The notes under the pieces: model-generated
What the model was told of the DNA's origin: nothing
The model's database searches: none
The model's input: only the letters and a program-made list of their open reading frames with translations
Part shown: one piece after another, positions 38,754-48,247 of the stretch
Numbering within the stretch: the first letter of the stretch is position 1
Layout: every line of letters starts with the position of its first letter
Program-made: the position numbers and the translations under genes
Origin: JBGSMX01 sp963790405
Lineage (GTDB): Bacteria; Actinomycetota; Coriobacteriia; Anaerosomatales; JAGXFU01
Assembly (NCBI GenBank): GCA_963790405.1
Contig: CAWBOJ010000002.1
Coordinates: 186,001-250,000 of the forward strand
DNA length: 64,000 nt
Direction: 5' to 3'

Positions 38754-39211
38754 ATGAAAAGAACGCTCATCATCGGCATGGTGGTCGTCGCCGCAGTATT
38801 CGGCCTCGTCGCCTATGCCACCGCAGCGACCAGCGGAACCGTCACGGTCAGCGCAACGCTCAACCCGATGATCGACGCATGACGATCGACGACCCGCATC
38901 GTCGACTTCGGCGCTGTCGATCCCGGGAGCCTCGTACACCTCGACCGCCACGCCGTAGGTCACCGTGAAGTCGAACGCGACCGCTGGACCTACACCGAGA
39001 GACGTCGTGCTCCGCGTCGAGCGCTCGCTGATCCGTCCACTACCATCGACGATGCTGTCGGCGTCGACACAGGGCACCGTCGGCGACCGCGGCGTGTTCA
39101 CGAGGACCTACGACGTACACACTCGACCTGACGCACCGACGCCGCATACGCGGACCGTCGACCCCGGCTGACCTACACGGCCACCTATCAGTACACCGTC
39201 AACTCCCGTAG
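38754..39211 (+). CDS. Small secreted beta-sandwich-like protein (heavily frameshifted)
   Basis: ATG 38754 stands behind AAGGAGAAGGAG. The N terminus is a clean signal peptide (RTLIIGMVVVAAVFGLVAYATAA), followed by SGTVTVSATLNPMIDA, the usual opening of TasA/camelysin-like or pilin-like extracellular beta proteins. Later pieces fit the same picture in other frames: RIVDFGAVDPG, KSNATAGPT, DVVLRVERSL, TRTYDV and TYTATYQYTVNS. At least four indels are needed to join them. The end is placed at a TAG just before the terminator at 39237. It might be a matrix or surface fibre protein; this is inference from the opening only. A decayed gene is possible, but the neighbouring gene shows the same indel density. 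Confidence 0.5.
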
Positions 39212-39236
39212 ACCTGACCAAACTCGCACGGATCGC

Positions 39237-39267
39237 AGAAGAGCCGGCGCAATGCGCCGGCTCTTCT
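39237..39267. terminator. Strong hairpin between convergent genes
   Basis: A perfect 13-bp stem AGAAGAGCCGGCG / CGCCGGCTCTTCT with the loop CAATG separates the exported protein gene from the minus-strand gene that ends at 39293. No long T run is present on either side, but the position between convergent genes fits a shared terminator. Confidence 0.65.
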
Positions 39268-39292
39268 CGTTGTGCTCGAAATCGGTCCGTGG

Positions 39293-40491
39293 CTACAGGT
39301 CGTCCAGAACATCGTCGGCCCAGTCGTCCGTTCCGAGACGCCTCGCTGCTCCTCGGCGGCTATCGTGGGCAAGCACGATCTTCGTCCGGATCCAGGTCGT
39401 CACTCGCATGCGGCGCCTCTCACGCTCGAGCCGACGCTGCTGACTCTCGGTCGTGCGCGTCATCCGTTGGACGTGTAGCGGATCTCGCGCTTGCTCCTGC
39501 GCGGTCCTGCTTGGATCGCCGAGACAGCCTCCACGACGCGTACAGCAGCGGCAACCCGATCACGATCACGAGAGCGATGGCCAGCCACAGCGGGATGACC
39601 CACACCGTGCGCTCGACCTCGAGCTGAAGAGGCTCGACCGTGATGCTGTCGACGCCCGACTCGCGTGTCGAATCCAGCACCGCACGAAGCGTGTACCGCC
39701 CGACACCGACGCCGTCGAGGTCGCGGCGCCGCAGTAGTCACGCTCCTTGCCCGGCGTAGACCCGGCCCTCAGCTTCGAGCTCCTCGGACCAGACCTCGCT
39801 CTCGCCACTGCCCACGCAGCTGCAGACTCGAGCGCGTAGGTCTTGTCGACGTTGCTGCCCGAGTTGTCCACACGCACACCGAACGGCATCTGCGTGCCAA
39901 TGACGAAGTCCGCGCGCGGTCAGTGAGGTGAGGTCGAGCTCGATCGTCGATCTCACCGACCACGCGGATCGCCAGACGAGCACCGAGCCGACCGGAGACG
40001 AGCGACTGCGTCTGCTCGGTATCATCGGCGAAGTCGAACATCTCGAAGAAGACGATCGGCGTTGTGGTCGCCGGACGGCGTGCCTGGCGGCACGACCACC
40101 GTGTAGTCGATGGTGAACTCGTCGCCGGGATCCATCTCGAGATAGGGCGTGTTCGCGAACACCTTGGTGTCGTCGGGCGCCTTGAGACGCACCCATGACG
40201 CGGGAGATCGTCGGGTTGTTCGGGTCGGGACGCTCGTACTGCTGGTTGCCCTCTGCATCGGCGACGATGTCCGCGGTGTAGAGCGAGCACCTTGACCGGC
40301 TCGTCACCGTTGTTCGCGACCTGATCGAATCGCCCGCGCTCTGTCCCGGCGCAAGCGAGAAGTCGACGACGCCGGCACTCAGCCCGATCGTCCGCTCGGC
40401 CAGCGCCGAGGAAGGCAGCAGGCAGCAGCGAAACCAGTACCGTCAGCGCAACCAGGGTGAGCGTGGTGCGCCGCACGCGAAGTCGTGGCAC
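39293..40491 (-). CDS. Exported protein with DUF916-like beta domains and C-terminal membrane anchor (heavily frameshifted)
   Basis: About 395 residues after repair. It begins at GTG 40491 with a signal peptide (RTTLTLVALTVLVSLLPAAFLG). Pieces that follow are VANNGDEPVKVL, LYTADIVADAEGNQQYERPDPNNPTI, KAPDDTKVFANTPYLEMDPGDEFTIDYTVVVPPGTPSGDHN, VFFEMFDFADD, LGARLAIRVVGE, and finally VWVIPLWLAIALVIVIGLPLLYASWRL (a transmembrane helix) with a basic then acidic tail. The PGDEF-TVVVPPGTPSGDH stretch is typical of DUF916/WxL-interacting-type proteins. Many indels break the gene. Its GTG overlaps the stop of the response regulator gene (TAGTG), so both are translated together. Confidence 0.6.
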
Positions 40492-41240
40492 TAGATACCC
40501 ACCGCCTCGCGGAAAGTGCGCGCCTGTCGACGCGCAACCGGGATGTGTGTCTCGTCGCGATCGCTCACAACGACCACGTACGCACCGTCGATGCGCAGGA
40601 TCTCTTTGATCTTGTTGAGGTTGATCATGTAGCTGCGGTGACCGCGGACGAAATTCTCCTTGGTCAAGCGCTCCTCGAGATCGCCGAGCGTCATGTCCAC
40701 AAGGTACTGATTCTCGAACGTGTGGGCATAGGTGGACTTGTTGCGCGCCGAGAGGAAGATGATGTCCTCGATGTTGAGCAGCACGGTGCGGCCGCCCTTG
40801 CGCACGGCAAGCTTGCGGAAATCCGCCTCGCCACCGGCCGCCTGTTCGCCCATCAGCCGACGTCTCCCGTGTGCAAGACTCTCCACGCGCGCGGAGAGTT
40901 CCAGGATGTTGAACGGCTTGGTCACGTACTGCTGCACGCCCTGCTTGAACGCGAGTATCTTCGCCAGGTCCTGCGTCTTGGCCGTAAGCATGATGACGGG
41001 AAGATCCGCAGTCATGGGATTGTTGCGTATCTCCATGAGTGCCATCCAGCCATCGACGCGTGGCATCATGATGTCCAAGACAACGACATCGACGTGCTCT
41101 CGATTGAGCACCTCGATGCCCTCGGCGCCATCACCAGCTCCGAGAACCCGCATGCCATCGGCCTCAAGGCCCATCTGGATCATGTCGACGATTGACTCAT
41201 CGTCGTCGATCACCAGCACGCTTATCTGCTCGTTCGACAC
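40491..41240 (-). CDS. LytTR-type response regulator
   Basis: 249 residues. The receiver domain (residues 5-120) has ISVLVIDDDES, the phospho-acceptor Asp in VVVLDIMMP, the Thr in VIMLTAK and the Lys in YVTKPF. The output domain (about 155-245) is LytTR: LLNIEDIIFLSARNKSTYAHT and NFVRGHRSYMINLNKIKEI. Such regulators bind direct repeats in promoters and often control surface or quorum functions. GTG 41240 with GAGGTGG fits better than an ATG at 41273. No sensor kinase gene lies nearby. The coupled downstream exported protein gene is probably in its circuit. The frame is intact. Confidence 0.92.
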   Translation of the reverse strand: MSNEQISVLVIDDDESIVDMIQMGLEADGMRVLGAGDGAEGIEVLNREHVDVVVLDIMMPRVDGWMALMEIRNNPMTADLPVIMLTAKTQDLAKILAFKQGVQQYVTKPFNILELSARVESLAHGRRRLMGEQAAGGEADFRKLAVRKGGRTVLLNIEDIIFLSARNKSTYAHTFENQYLVDMTLGDLEERLTKENFVRGHRSYMINLNKIKEILRIDGAYVVVVSDRDETHIPVARRQARTFREAVGI

Positions 41241-41317
41241 TGCCCACCTCGCGTTCCAATCGGACGACGCCATACCTTCTATCGGGCATCGCGCCGAACA
41301 TCCCTCGATTCGCCCCG

Positions 41318-41346
41318 ATTATACCCCTTCTTGCATCGTCCAACGT
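41318..41346 (-). promoter_or_regulatory. Promoter of the response regulator gene
   Basis: A perfect TATAAT box lies on the minus strand at 41318-41323, about 80 bases upstream of the GTG at 41240. Seventeen bases further upstream is ACGTTG; TTGGAC overlaps it at shorter spacing. The -35 match is only moderate. Confidence 0.5.
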
Positions 41347-41431
41347 CGGCATCGGCCTTCCGTCGCTGACCAGGCAGAAGAGGTGCCACACGTCGCCCGA
41401 CCAGCGGACGTGGCGTCAGTATCGATCGCGG

Positions 41432-42895
41432 CTAGATCGAGCGCAACCAGCGGTCCATCGCACGTGCCGACTTCTTGCCGGCCCCCATGGCCAGGATCAC
41501 AGTGGCCGCCCCGGTGACGATGTCGCCGCCTGCGTACACACCTGGCAGATTCGTGGCCCCGTCATCGTCGGTCACGATGTAGCCGCGCGAGGTCAGCTCC
41601 AGATCGGGCGCGGCATTGGACAGCAACGGATTTGCGCGCGTTCCTACAGCCATGATCACCGTGTCGCACTCGATCTCGAATTCCGAGTCCATCACGCACA
41701 CCGGCGCGCGACGCCCACTCGCATCCGGTTCGCCCAGCTCCATGCGCGTCGCCACGAGACCGGTCACGAACCCGTCCTTGCCGCGAATCTCCACCGGCGA
41801 ACACAGCATCTTGAACTCGACGCCCTCCTCGCTGGCATGGTGGACCTCTTCGCGACGCGCCGGCATCTCGTCTTCGGTGCGGCGATACGCGAGAAAGACC
41901 TCCTCGGCACCTAGACGCAGCGCCGTGCGCGCGGAGTCCATCGCAACGTTGCCTCCGCCGACGACGGCGACCTTGCGCCCGCGCCACACCGGCGTATCGG
42001 CGTGTGGGAACTCGTAGGCACGCATGAGGTTCACGCGCGTGAGGAACTCGTTTGCCGAGTACACGCCGTTGAGATTCTCACCGGGAATGCCCATGAACAC
42101 CGGCAGACCCGCCCCGTTGCCAACGAACACGGCGTCGAAGCCTTCCTCGGCCATGAGCTCGTCGAGCGTGACGGTCGCGCCGACAACCATGTCGGTCTCG
42201 ATCGATCACGCCGATCTGGGACGAGCATCTCGATCTCGGCCTGCACGATCGCCTTGGGCAGGCGGAACTCGGGGATGCCGTAGGTGAGCACGCCGCCCGG
42301 TGCATGAAGCGACTCGAAGACGGTGACGCTCGTGCCCCAGGCGCGCGAGCTCGCCCGCGCACGCGAGGCCTGCGGGACCGGAGCCCGACGACCGCGCATC
42401 GCTTGCCGCTCGGCGCGGCGACCTCGGGAACGCAGCGGTGTCGATCTCACACGCGAGATCGAAGTCGCCGAGCCAGCGCTCGAGCCGGCCGATGGCCACC
42501 GGCTCGCCCTTGCGTGCGAGCACGCAGCTCGCCTCGCACTGCTCCTCTTGCGGGCACACCCGTCCGCACACGGCCGGCAGCGCGTTGCGCTCCTTGAGCA
42601 CGGTCACGCCGTCGGCGTAGTCGCCGTCGATGATGTGGCCGATGAAGCTCTTGATGTCGATGTTGACCGGGCATCCCTCGATGCAGGTGGCGTTCTTGCA
42701 CTGCAGACACCGGTTGGCCTCGGCGACCGCCTGCTCCTCGGTGTAGCCGAGTGCGACCTCGTCGAAGTCGCCCGCACGCTCGGCAGCATCACGCTCGGGC
42801 ATGGGCGTGCGCGGCGCGCGCGACGGCTTGTGTCGCGGCTTCTCGGCACCGGCTCCAGAACCGGGCGCCTTCGCGTGATCGTCTACCGGTGGCAT
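41432..42895 (-). CDS. nfnB: NfnB/GltD-like FAD and iron-sulfur oxidoreductase subunit (frameshifted)
   Basis: About 488 residues. Its Cys motifs CLQCKNATCIEGCPVNIDIKSFI and CGRVCPQEEQCEASC bind two [4Fe-4S] clusters, as in glutamate synthase small subunits and NfnB. FAD binding is shown by SGPAGLACAGELA and APGGVLTYGIPEFRLPK; NADP binding by VAVVGGGNVAMDSARTALRLGAEEV; the FAD closing motif is GVYAGGDIVTGAATVILAMGAGKKSA. ATG 42895 has GAAGGAG upstream and overlaps the nfnA end by 13 bases. Breaks lie near 42430, 42340 and 42200 (at ATCGATCGA). With NfnA it would form the NADH-dependent reduced ferredoxin:NADP oxidoreductase, which links NADPH to ferredoxin and NADH by electron bifurcation. 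A GltA-type glutamate synthase is an alternative, but the NfnA partner argues against it. Confidence 0.88.
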
Positions 42896-43727
42896 GAGCA
42901 CTCCTTCGAGTACTCGGCGTCTGCCAGTCGCTCGTCGTCGCACGTAGATGCGCTGACGGCTCATGAGCTCCTCGAAGTCGACTTCCCAGCCGTCGAAGTC
43001 GGGACCGTCGACGCAGCCGAACTTCGTCTCGCCGCCGACGCTCACACGGCACGCTCCGCACATGCCGGTACCGTCGACCATGATCGGGTTGAGCGAGACA
43101 GTGCACGGCACGCCGTGTTCCTTGGCCGTCTGCACGCAGAACTTCATCATGATCGCGGGGCCGATGGCCATCGAGTGGTCGAGCTCGCCCGCCTCGGCCA
43201 TGCGCTTCAGCGGCGCAGTCACGAGCCCTTTCTCGCCCGCAGAGCCGTCGTCTGTCGTGACGATCACGTTCGACCCCGGGCAAGCGCGCGGAACTCGTCT
43301 TCAAGGATGAGCAGCTCGGCGTTGCGTGCACCCAGGATCACGGTGACCTCGCTGCCCGCCTCGGCCATCGCGCGTGCAACCGGATAGGCTACCGCAGCTC
43401 CTACACCGCCGCCGATGACCGCGACGCGCCCAAGTCCCTCGACATGCGTGGGCATGCCGAGCGGTCCGACTACATCGGCGAGCGAGTCACCGACCTCCGA
43501 GGTGCGCGAGCTGATGCGTGGTCTTGCCCACACGCATGAAGATGAAGCGGATCCAGCCTTCCTCGGCATGACCAGTCGCTGAACGTGAGCGGGATGCGCT
43601 CGCCGTCCTCGTCGATGCGCAGCATCAGGAACTGCCCCGCACGAGCCTTGCGGGCGATCCGCGGCGCCTCGACGCCCATCTCGAACACCGCTTCCGAAAG
43701 CTGTCGCTTGTGCACGATCGGGAACAT
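42883..43727 (-). CDS. nfnA: NfnA-like FAD/NAD-binding subunit (frameshifted)
   Basis: About 281 residues, a ferredoxin-NADP reductase-fold subunit. It starts at ATG 43727 (GAGGGG) with IVHKRQLSEAVFEMGVEAPRIARKARAGQFLMLRI and the FAD contact RIPLTFSDW. The NAD part has VAVIGGGVGAAVAYPVARAMAEAGSEVTVI and TTDDGSAGEKGLVT. The C-terminal GTGMCGACRVSVGGETKFGCVDGPDFDGW binds the [2Fe-2S] cluster. The closing piece is in another frame (DERLADAEYSKECSCHR). Breaks lie near 43555, 43265 (CCCGGGG run) and 42940. It pairs with NfnB. Confidence 0.88.
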
Positions 43728-43875
43728 CGGTATCCCCTCGTTCGCGGGAGCCTAGCGCTCGCAGCGGTCTCATCTTCTCGGCACGCTTGTGGAGCTTATG
43801 TGGTCGCGCCCCCGCTGGGCGCATCGGACAAGTATAGTAGACCTCATCGTCATGACACACGGAACCGGAGGAACT

Positions 43876-44984
43876 ATGCCGAGGAACCGTCTCGCACTTG
43901 TACTACTGCTCGTCGTGCTGCTCGCTGCCGGATGCGCAGGCAAGCCGCAGCCTATCGAGGACGCACGCGAGACTCTAGGAACCGTGGTAGGCATGACGGT
44001 CTACCCGTCGGAAAACGAGGACGCTGCGCTGCGCGCTGTCGAGCAAGGCTACACGGCCCTGTCCACAACAGGCGATTCGCTCAACGCCTACTCCGATCCA
44101 GAGTGGATTGCCAACCGGTTCGCGTTCGGCTACTTGGCGAGCCCGAGCCGCAACGCGAACAACGTGACTGACTTCAACCAAAGCCCGTTCCTTTGGCGGA
44201 TTCTGCCCACCGAACTCGAGCGCGTCATCCAGCGCGTCGAGCGCTCTTGAGGTGTCCGATTACTTCTCGCCAGCCCTGTTCGAGGTCTCGGCTGCGTACT
44301 ACGTTCGAAGGTACCGGCACTGTGCCGGCACAAGAAGATCTGGACATGCTGCTCGAAGCATCGCGCACCTTCGAGTACCGCACTACGGCTGGCGGTACGG
44401 AGGCACGCTTCGTCGCACTTGAGGCCAGTGCGAGCAGCAGGCGCGATACGGCGTCGCCGCCGCAGGTCTCGACGTTGGCGGAGCCTCGAAGGGCTACGCG
44501 CTCGACCAGGGTATTCGCAAACTGCGCGAATCGGGTGCGGTCGACGCAGCGCTCATCACCGCAGGCAGTACGACGGTCACCTACGGCGAGAAGCCTGACG
44601 GCGAGCCGTGGCAGGTCGGCGTCGAGCACCCTCGTGAGGCCAGCGCCCTGATCGCCACCATCGAAGCGCAAGGCGAATTCACCGTTTCGACGTCGGGCGA
44701 CTACCAGCGCTACTTCGAAGCAGGACGGCGTGCGCTACCACCACATCCTCGATCCTGACACCGGAAAGCCCGCTCGCGGACTCCAGTCGCTCACGGTCGT
44801 CGGAGCCGGTACGGGTCTGGACTCCGACATCCTGTCCACCGCTCTGTTCGTGATGGGCGTCGACAAAGCCACGACCTACGCCGAGGACAACGGACTCGGC
44901 CTGGTCGTGGTTGACGACGAGGGCCGGGTACACGTGGTACCCGGCCCTGAAGATCGCACCTGGGAAATCATCACCGAGGAGTAG
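43876..44984 (+). CDS. apbE: ApbE lipoprotein, FAD:protein FMN transferase (frameshifted)
   Basis: About 365 residues behind CCGGAGG. A lipoprotein signal (ALVLLLVVLLAAGCAGK) places it on the outer membrane face. Typical segments are GTVVGMTVY, SLNAYSDPEW, LDVGGASKGYALDQGIRKLRE, GEPWQVGVEHPRE, TVSTSGDYQRYFE and RYHHILDPDTGKPARGLQSLTVVG. The last holds the metal and flavin-binding Asp. Breaks lie near 44250, 44350-44440 and 44725. The enzyme attaches FMN to Thr of extracytoplasmic or membrane redox proteins such as Rnf or Nqr subunits or flavin-based extracellular electron carriers; no obvious target lies in this window. It diverges from nfnA. Confidence 0.88.
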
Positions 44985-44996
44985 CCGAGAAGCGCG

Positions 44997-45410
44997 CTAC
45001 TCTCCGATGTACCCCTTGACGAAGCCGTAGATGATCGGCACTTCCATGTACTCGCCCTGGAACGCCTTGATGGCGAGTATGATCGCGAACACGAAGATCG
45101 CGAGACCTGCGACCATCGCGACAAGCGAACCGATGATCGGGATGACGTTGAGGAACTGCACAACAATCCCAGCCACCCACAGCGCGATCGCCTGGAACGC
45201 ATGGAACTTCACGAACTTCTCATCCTTGTACGGGTCAATCAGAATCGCGATGATCGCCACGATACCCAAGATGTAGCCGAGCGCGGCAAGCAACTTGCTC
45301 GTGTCGCTCGCCGGACCTGGCCGACCACCTGCAATCTGAACCGGAGGTGCTGGTGCCGCCGGAGGCTCGGGGGCTGGCGGTGTGGGCGTCGAACCGGTGT
45401 TTTCATCCAT
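44997..45410 (-). CDS. DUF4870/Tic20-like membrane protein
   Basis: 137 residues starting at ATG 45410 behind GAGAGGGGA. A Pro/Ala-rich cytoplasmic N terminus (about 1-40) precedes three to four transmembrane segments (LLAALGYILGIVAIIAILI; HAFQAIALWVAGIVVQFL; LVAMVAGLAIFVFAIILAI), with KFVKFHAFQAIAL between the first two, the usual signature of this family. Its function is unknown. It ends 12 bases from apbE, convergently. The frame is intact. Confidence 0.75.
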   Translation of the reverse strand: MDENTGSTPTPPAPEPPAAPAPPVQIAGGRPGPASDTSKLLAALGYILGIVAIIAILIDPYKDEKFVKFHAFQAIALWVAGIVVQFLNVIPIIGSLVAMVAGLAIFVFAIILAIKAFQGEYMEVPIIYGFVKGYIGE

Positions 45411-45483
45411 CTCGATTCCCCTCTCCACTGCATTGTTCTGCTTGCGGGATTGTCCATGGCACCAGTGTACGCGTGGGCCAATA

Positions 45484-45513
45484 TTGAACATACCCCATCG
45501 CTGCTGATAGCAT
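45484..45513 (+). promoter_or_regulatory. Possible promoter of the M23 gene
   Basis: TTGAAC (45484-45489) and TAGCAT (45508-45513), 18 bases apart, lie about 70 bases before the GTG at 45582. The -35 box is good and the -10 box is moderate. Confidence 0.4.
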
Positions 45514-45581
45514 AGACCATTGAAGTGCGCCCTTCGGCGTTCGATTTGTATCGAATGCGTGAAACAGAAGGAACCGTAGTA

Positions 45582-46816
45582 GTGAATCGCAGCCGCGCAT
45601 ACATCGCGATATTCCTTTCCGTAGTCCTTCTTCTCGGCATGCCTGCTTTGGCGTTCGGCGCTACCCAAACCGAACTTGACGAGCATCGCCAGGCGGCCGA
45701 TGACGCACGCAAGGCTTCGGAAGCCGCCCAAGCCGAGGCCGATCGCCTTGCCGGCGAGGTCAAGGCCCTGGACGAGGAAATTGCCTCCTTGTCTGGAAAG
45801 GTGTCCGAACTCGAGCCTCAGATCGCCGAGGCGAGCGTTCGTTCAGAGCGTCTGCGCGCAGAGGTCGAGTCGCTCCGGGCTCAGATCACCCAGAAAGAAA
45901 CGGAGATCACGCGGACCGAAGCCGATTACGAAGTCCAGCTCGATCTTCTCAACTCGCGATTGGCCTCGACGTACAAGAATGGCAGCTGGTTCTACCTCGA
46001 TTTGCTGTTCGGCTCGAAGAACTTCGACGACTTCGTCGCGCGCACCTCATTCGTCCAGCGCGTCATCGCCTCGAACCAAGACATCGCTTTGCAGCTCGAC
46101 GCCACGAAGACGGCGCTCGAGAAGCGACGCGTCGAACTCGATCGCAATCTCGAGAGCGTCCAGGTCAAGCGCCAGGAAGCCGAGGCCGTCGAAAGCAACC
46201 TGAAGTCCATGCGCGCCGCAGCGCCAGGCGGCTGTCGACCAACAGGAATCGATCCAGGGTCAGAAGTCCTCCATGATGGAGGAGAGCGCGGCCAACGCCG
46301 AACGCCTTCGCCAACTTGCGGAGACGGAAGAGGCCGAAGCGGCCAAGATCGAAGCCGAACTCGCCGCCCGCTCCTCGGGCGGCTCAGGCGCGTACAACGG
46401 CGTCATGGCCTGGCCGGTGCCCGGCTTCTACAGGATCACCTCAGCCTACGGCTACCGTGTGCACCCGATCTTTGGAACCACGAAGTTCCACGCAGGGGTC
46501 GATATCGGCAAGAACCTCGACCCGCCCAAGTCCGATCGATGGTGCGGCGATCGTCGCCGCCGGTGACGGAGAGGTCATCTTCGCCGGCTATCGCGATGGG
46601 TACGGCAACACCGTCATGATCGACCACGGCAACGGACTCGTCACGCTCTACGCGCACCAGCGATCGGGCGGCATCATGGTGTCTGTAGGAGAGCAGGTTC
46701 TCAAGGGTCAGCGTATCGGCACCGTGGGCAGCACTGGCAACTCGACGGGGCCGCACCTGCACTTCGAGACACGCGTCAATGGCGAGGCCGTCGACCCGAT
46801 GAAATACGTGTCGTAG
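45582..46816 (+). CDS. Secreted M23 peptidase with coiled coil (EnvC/murein hydrolase activator type; frameshifted)
   Basis: About 411 residues. A signal peptide (AYIAIFLSVVLLLGMPALAFG) is followed by a long coiled coil (about residues 30-260) with the EnvC-type insertion LASTYKNGSWFYLDLLFGSKNFDDFVART. The C-terminal M23 domain has ITSAYGYRVHPIFGTTKFHAGVDIG, GEVIFAGYRDGYGNTVMIDHGNG, LYAHQ and GPHLHFETRVNG, so all metal ligands (HxxxD, HxH) are present. It is predicted to be active on cross-linked stem peptides. Breaks lie near 46215 and 46545 (CGATCGATGG). GTG 45582 with AGAAGGAACC seems the best start; ATG 45555 is an alternative. It shares its coiled-coil architecture with the NlpC/P60 protein at 19327. 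Confidence 0.88.
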
Positions 46817-46872
46817 ACGCCTGGAGATAGTCAGGCGGCGGGGCCGCAGGGGGCCTCGCGCGCAGTTACGCA

Positions 46873-46898
46873 GAAGGGCTGCCGGATGGCAGCCCTTC
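46873..46898. terminator. Hairpin terminator between the M23 gene and pth
   Basis: A perfect 11-bp stem GAAGGGCTGCC / GGCAGCCCTTC with loop GGAT lies between convergent genes and may serve both. A short T-rich stretch (TATGTTTG) follows on the plus strand. Confidence 0.65.
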
Positions 46899-46942
46899 GA
46901 GTATGTTTGAGCACGAGCGCCCCCTGCGGGTCGCCGACTGCG

Positions 46943-47509
46943 CTATGTCGCGTTGAACTCTTGCATGGCGGAGTCGATACCGTGTTCGAGGATGTGCACG
47001 ACGGCTTGCGCCGCTGCGGGCACGACAGCCTCGAATTCCTCCCAGGCCGATGGGCGCAACGGCTCGAGCACGTAGTCGGCAGGGTCCTGTCGTCCTGGTG
47101 GTCGCCCGACGCCTATGCGGACGCGGAGGTAGGCATCGGTCCCGAGTTGCTCCGTGACCGATCTCAGGCCGTTGTGGCCACCATGTCCGCCGTCCTTCTT
47201 GGCACGCACGGAGCCAACTCCAAGGTCGAGGTCATCGTGAACGATGATCAAATCCGCTGGAGACGCCTCATACCGATCGAGCAGTTTGGAGATGGCCTTG
47301 CCCGAAAGGTTCATGAACGTCTGAGGCTTGGCGAGCACGATATCGTGATCGCCAAGCCTTACTGACGCCGTGAACGCACCGGCCTCGTCCTTCCAGTAGG
47401 ACGCCCGCAGGTTCTCACCGAGCAGGTCGACCACGTGGAAGCCGATATTGTGGCGCGTATTCTCGTATTCGGGACCCGGGTTGCCCAGGCCGACGACCAG
47501 ACGGGCCAT
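46943..47509 (-). CDS. pth: Peptidyl-tRNA hydrolase
   Basis: 188 residues, the usual length. The catalytic set is visible: VVGLGNPGPEYENTRHNIGF (Asn and His), KPQTFMNLSG (Asn), and IIVHDDLDLGVGSVRAKKDGGHGGHNGLRS (Asp). It frees tRNA from peptidyl-tRNA dropped by stalled ribosomes. It directly follows the L25 gene, as in Bacillus (ctc-spoVC). The frame is intact. Confidence 0.96.
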   Translation of the reverse strand: MARLVVGLGNPGPEYENTRHNIGFHVVDLLGENLRASYWKDEAGAFTASVRLGDHDIVLAKPQTFMNLSGKAISKLLDRYEASPADLIIVHDDLDLGVGSVRAKKDGGHGGHNGLRSVTEQLGTDAYLRVRIGVGRPPGRQDPADYVLEPLRPSAWEEFEAVVPAAAQAVVHILEHGIDSAMQEFNAT

Positions 47510-47521
47510 CTTCGGTCTCTT

Positions 47522-48187
47522 CTACTCGCCAGACTCTCCGGCGCCAGACTCGCCCTCTTCGCCCTCTTCGCCGATGACTGCGGGCTCCATCTCGCCTTCC
47601 TCGAGCTCCTCTTCCTCGACCGGTTCCTGCGACGGAACCGTGACCGAGCAAACGTTGGTCTCGGGGTCATCGAGAATCGTGACGCCTTCAGGAGCCACGA
47701 CATCGCTGACGGAGATCGAGTGACCGAGTTCGAGCGCTGAGACGTCCACCTCGATGTAGTCCGGCAGATTCTTGGGCAGTGCTTCGACCATGAGCTCCCG
47801 CAGATCGTGCAGGAACACGCCGCCCTCTTTGACACCAGGCGCGTCGCCAACGAAGTGGATGGCGGCCGTAGACTCGATGACCTCGTCCATCTTGATCGCG
47901 AGGAAGTCGATGTGGAGCACAGAGCCCTTCACGGGACTCATCTGCATGTCCTTGATGATCGCATCCACAGGCTCGTTCTCGCCCTCGATCTTGAGAGAAA
48001 CGAGCGCAGAACCGCTACCGTGGTGCTGCATGAAGAGCTCGAACTCATGGCGGTCAAGCGCAATCGGCTTGGACTCGCGGCCCGCGCCGTACACTATGGC
48101 AGGAATCTGCCCTGCCTCTTTCAGACGACGATTGGCCTTGCCGATCACATCGCGAGGTGCGGCGGCCAATGCGGTAGTCTCACTCAT
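47522..48187 (-). CDS. rplY: Ribosomal protein L25, long Ctc/TL5 form
   Basis: 221 residues. The 5S rRNA-binding domain is N-terminal (GKANRRLKEAGQIPAIVYGAG; HEFELFMQHHGSGSALVSL), and the TL5/Ctc C-terminal beta domain follows (IHFVGDAPGVKEGGVFLHDLRELMVEALP, then YIEVDVSALELGHSISVSDV). The tail is very acidic (EPVEEEELEEGE...). ATG 48187 is the likely start; a TTG nine bases upstream is too close to the ribosome site. It lies between prs and pth as in Bacillus. Confidence 0.94.
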   Translation of the reverse strand: MSETTALAAAPRDVIGKANRRLKEAGQIPAIVYGAGRESKPIALDRHEFELFMQHHGSGSALVSLKIEGENEPVDAIIKDMQMSPVKGSVLHIDFLAIKMDEVIESTAAIHFVGDAPGVKEGGVFLHDLRELMVEALPKNLPDYIEVDVSALELGHSISVSDVVAPEGVTILDDPETNVCSVTVPSQEPVEEEELEEGEMEPAVIGEEGEEGESGAGESGE

Positions 48188-48247
48188 CGTGTGCAAACCC
48201 CTTTCGCGTGCGACGTCTACTCGTGAACGCCGCGTGCAGACGTCATA

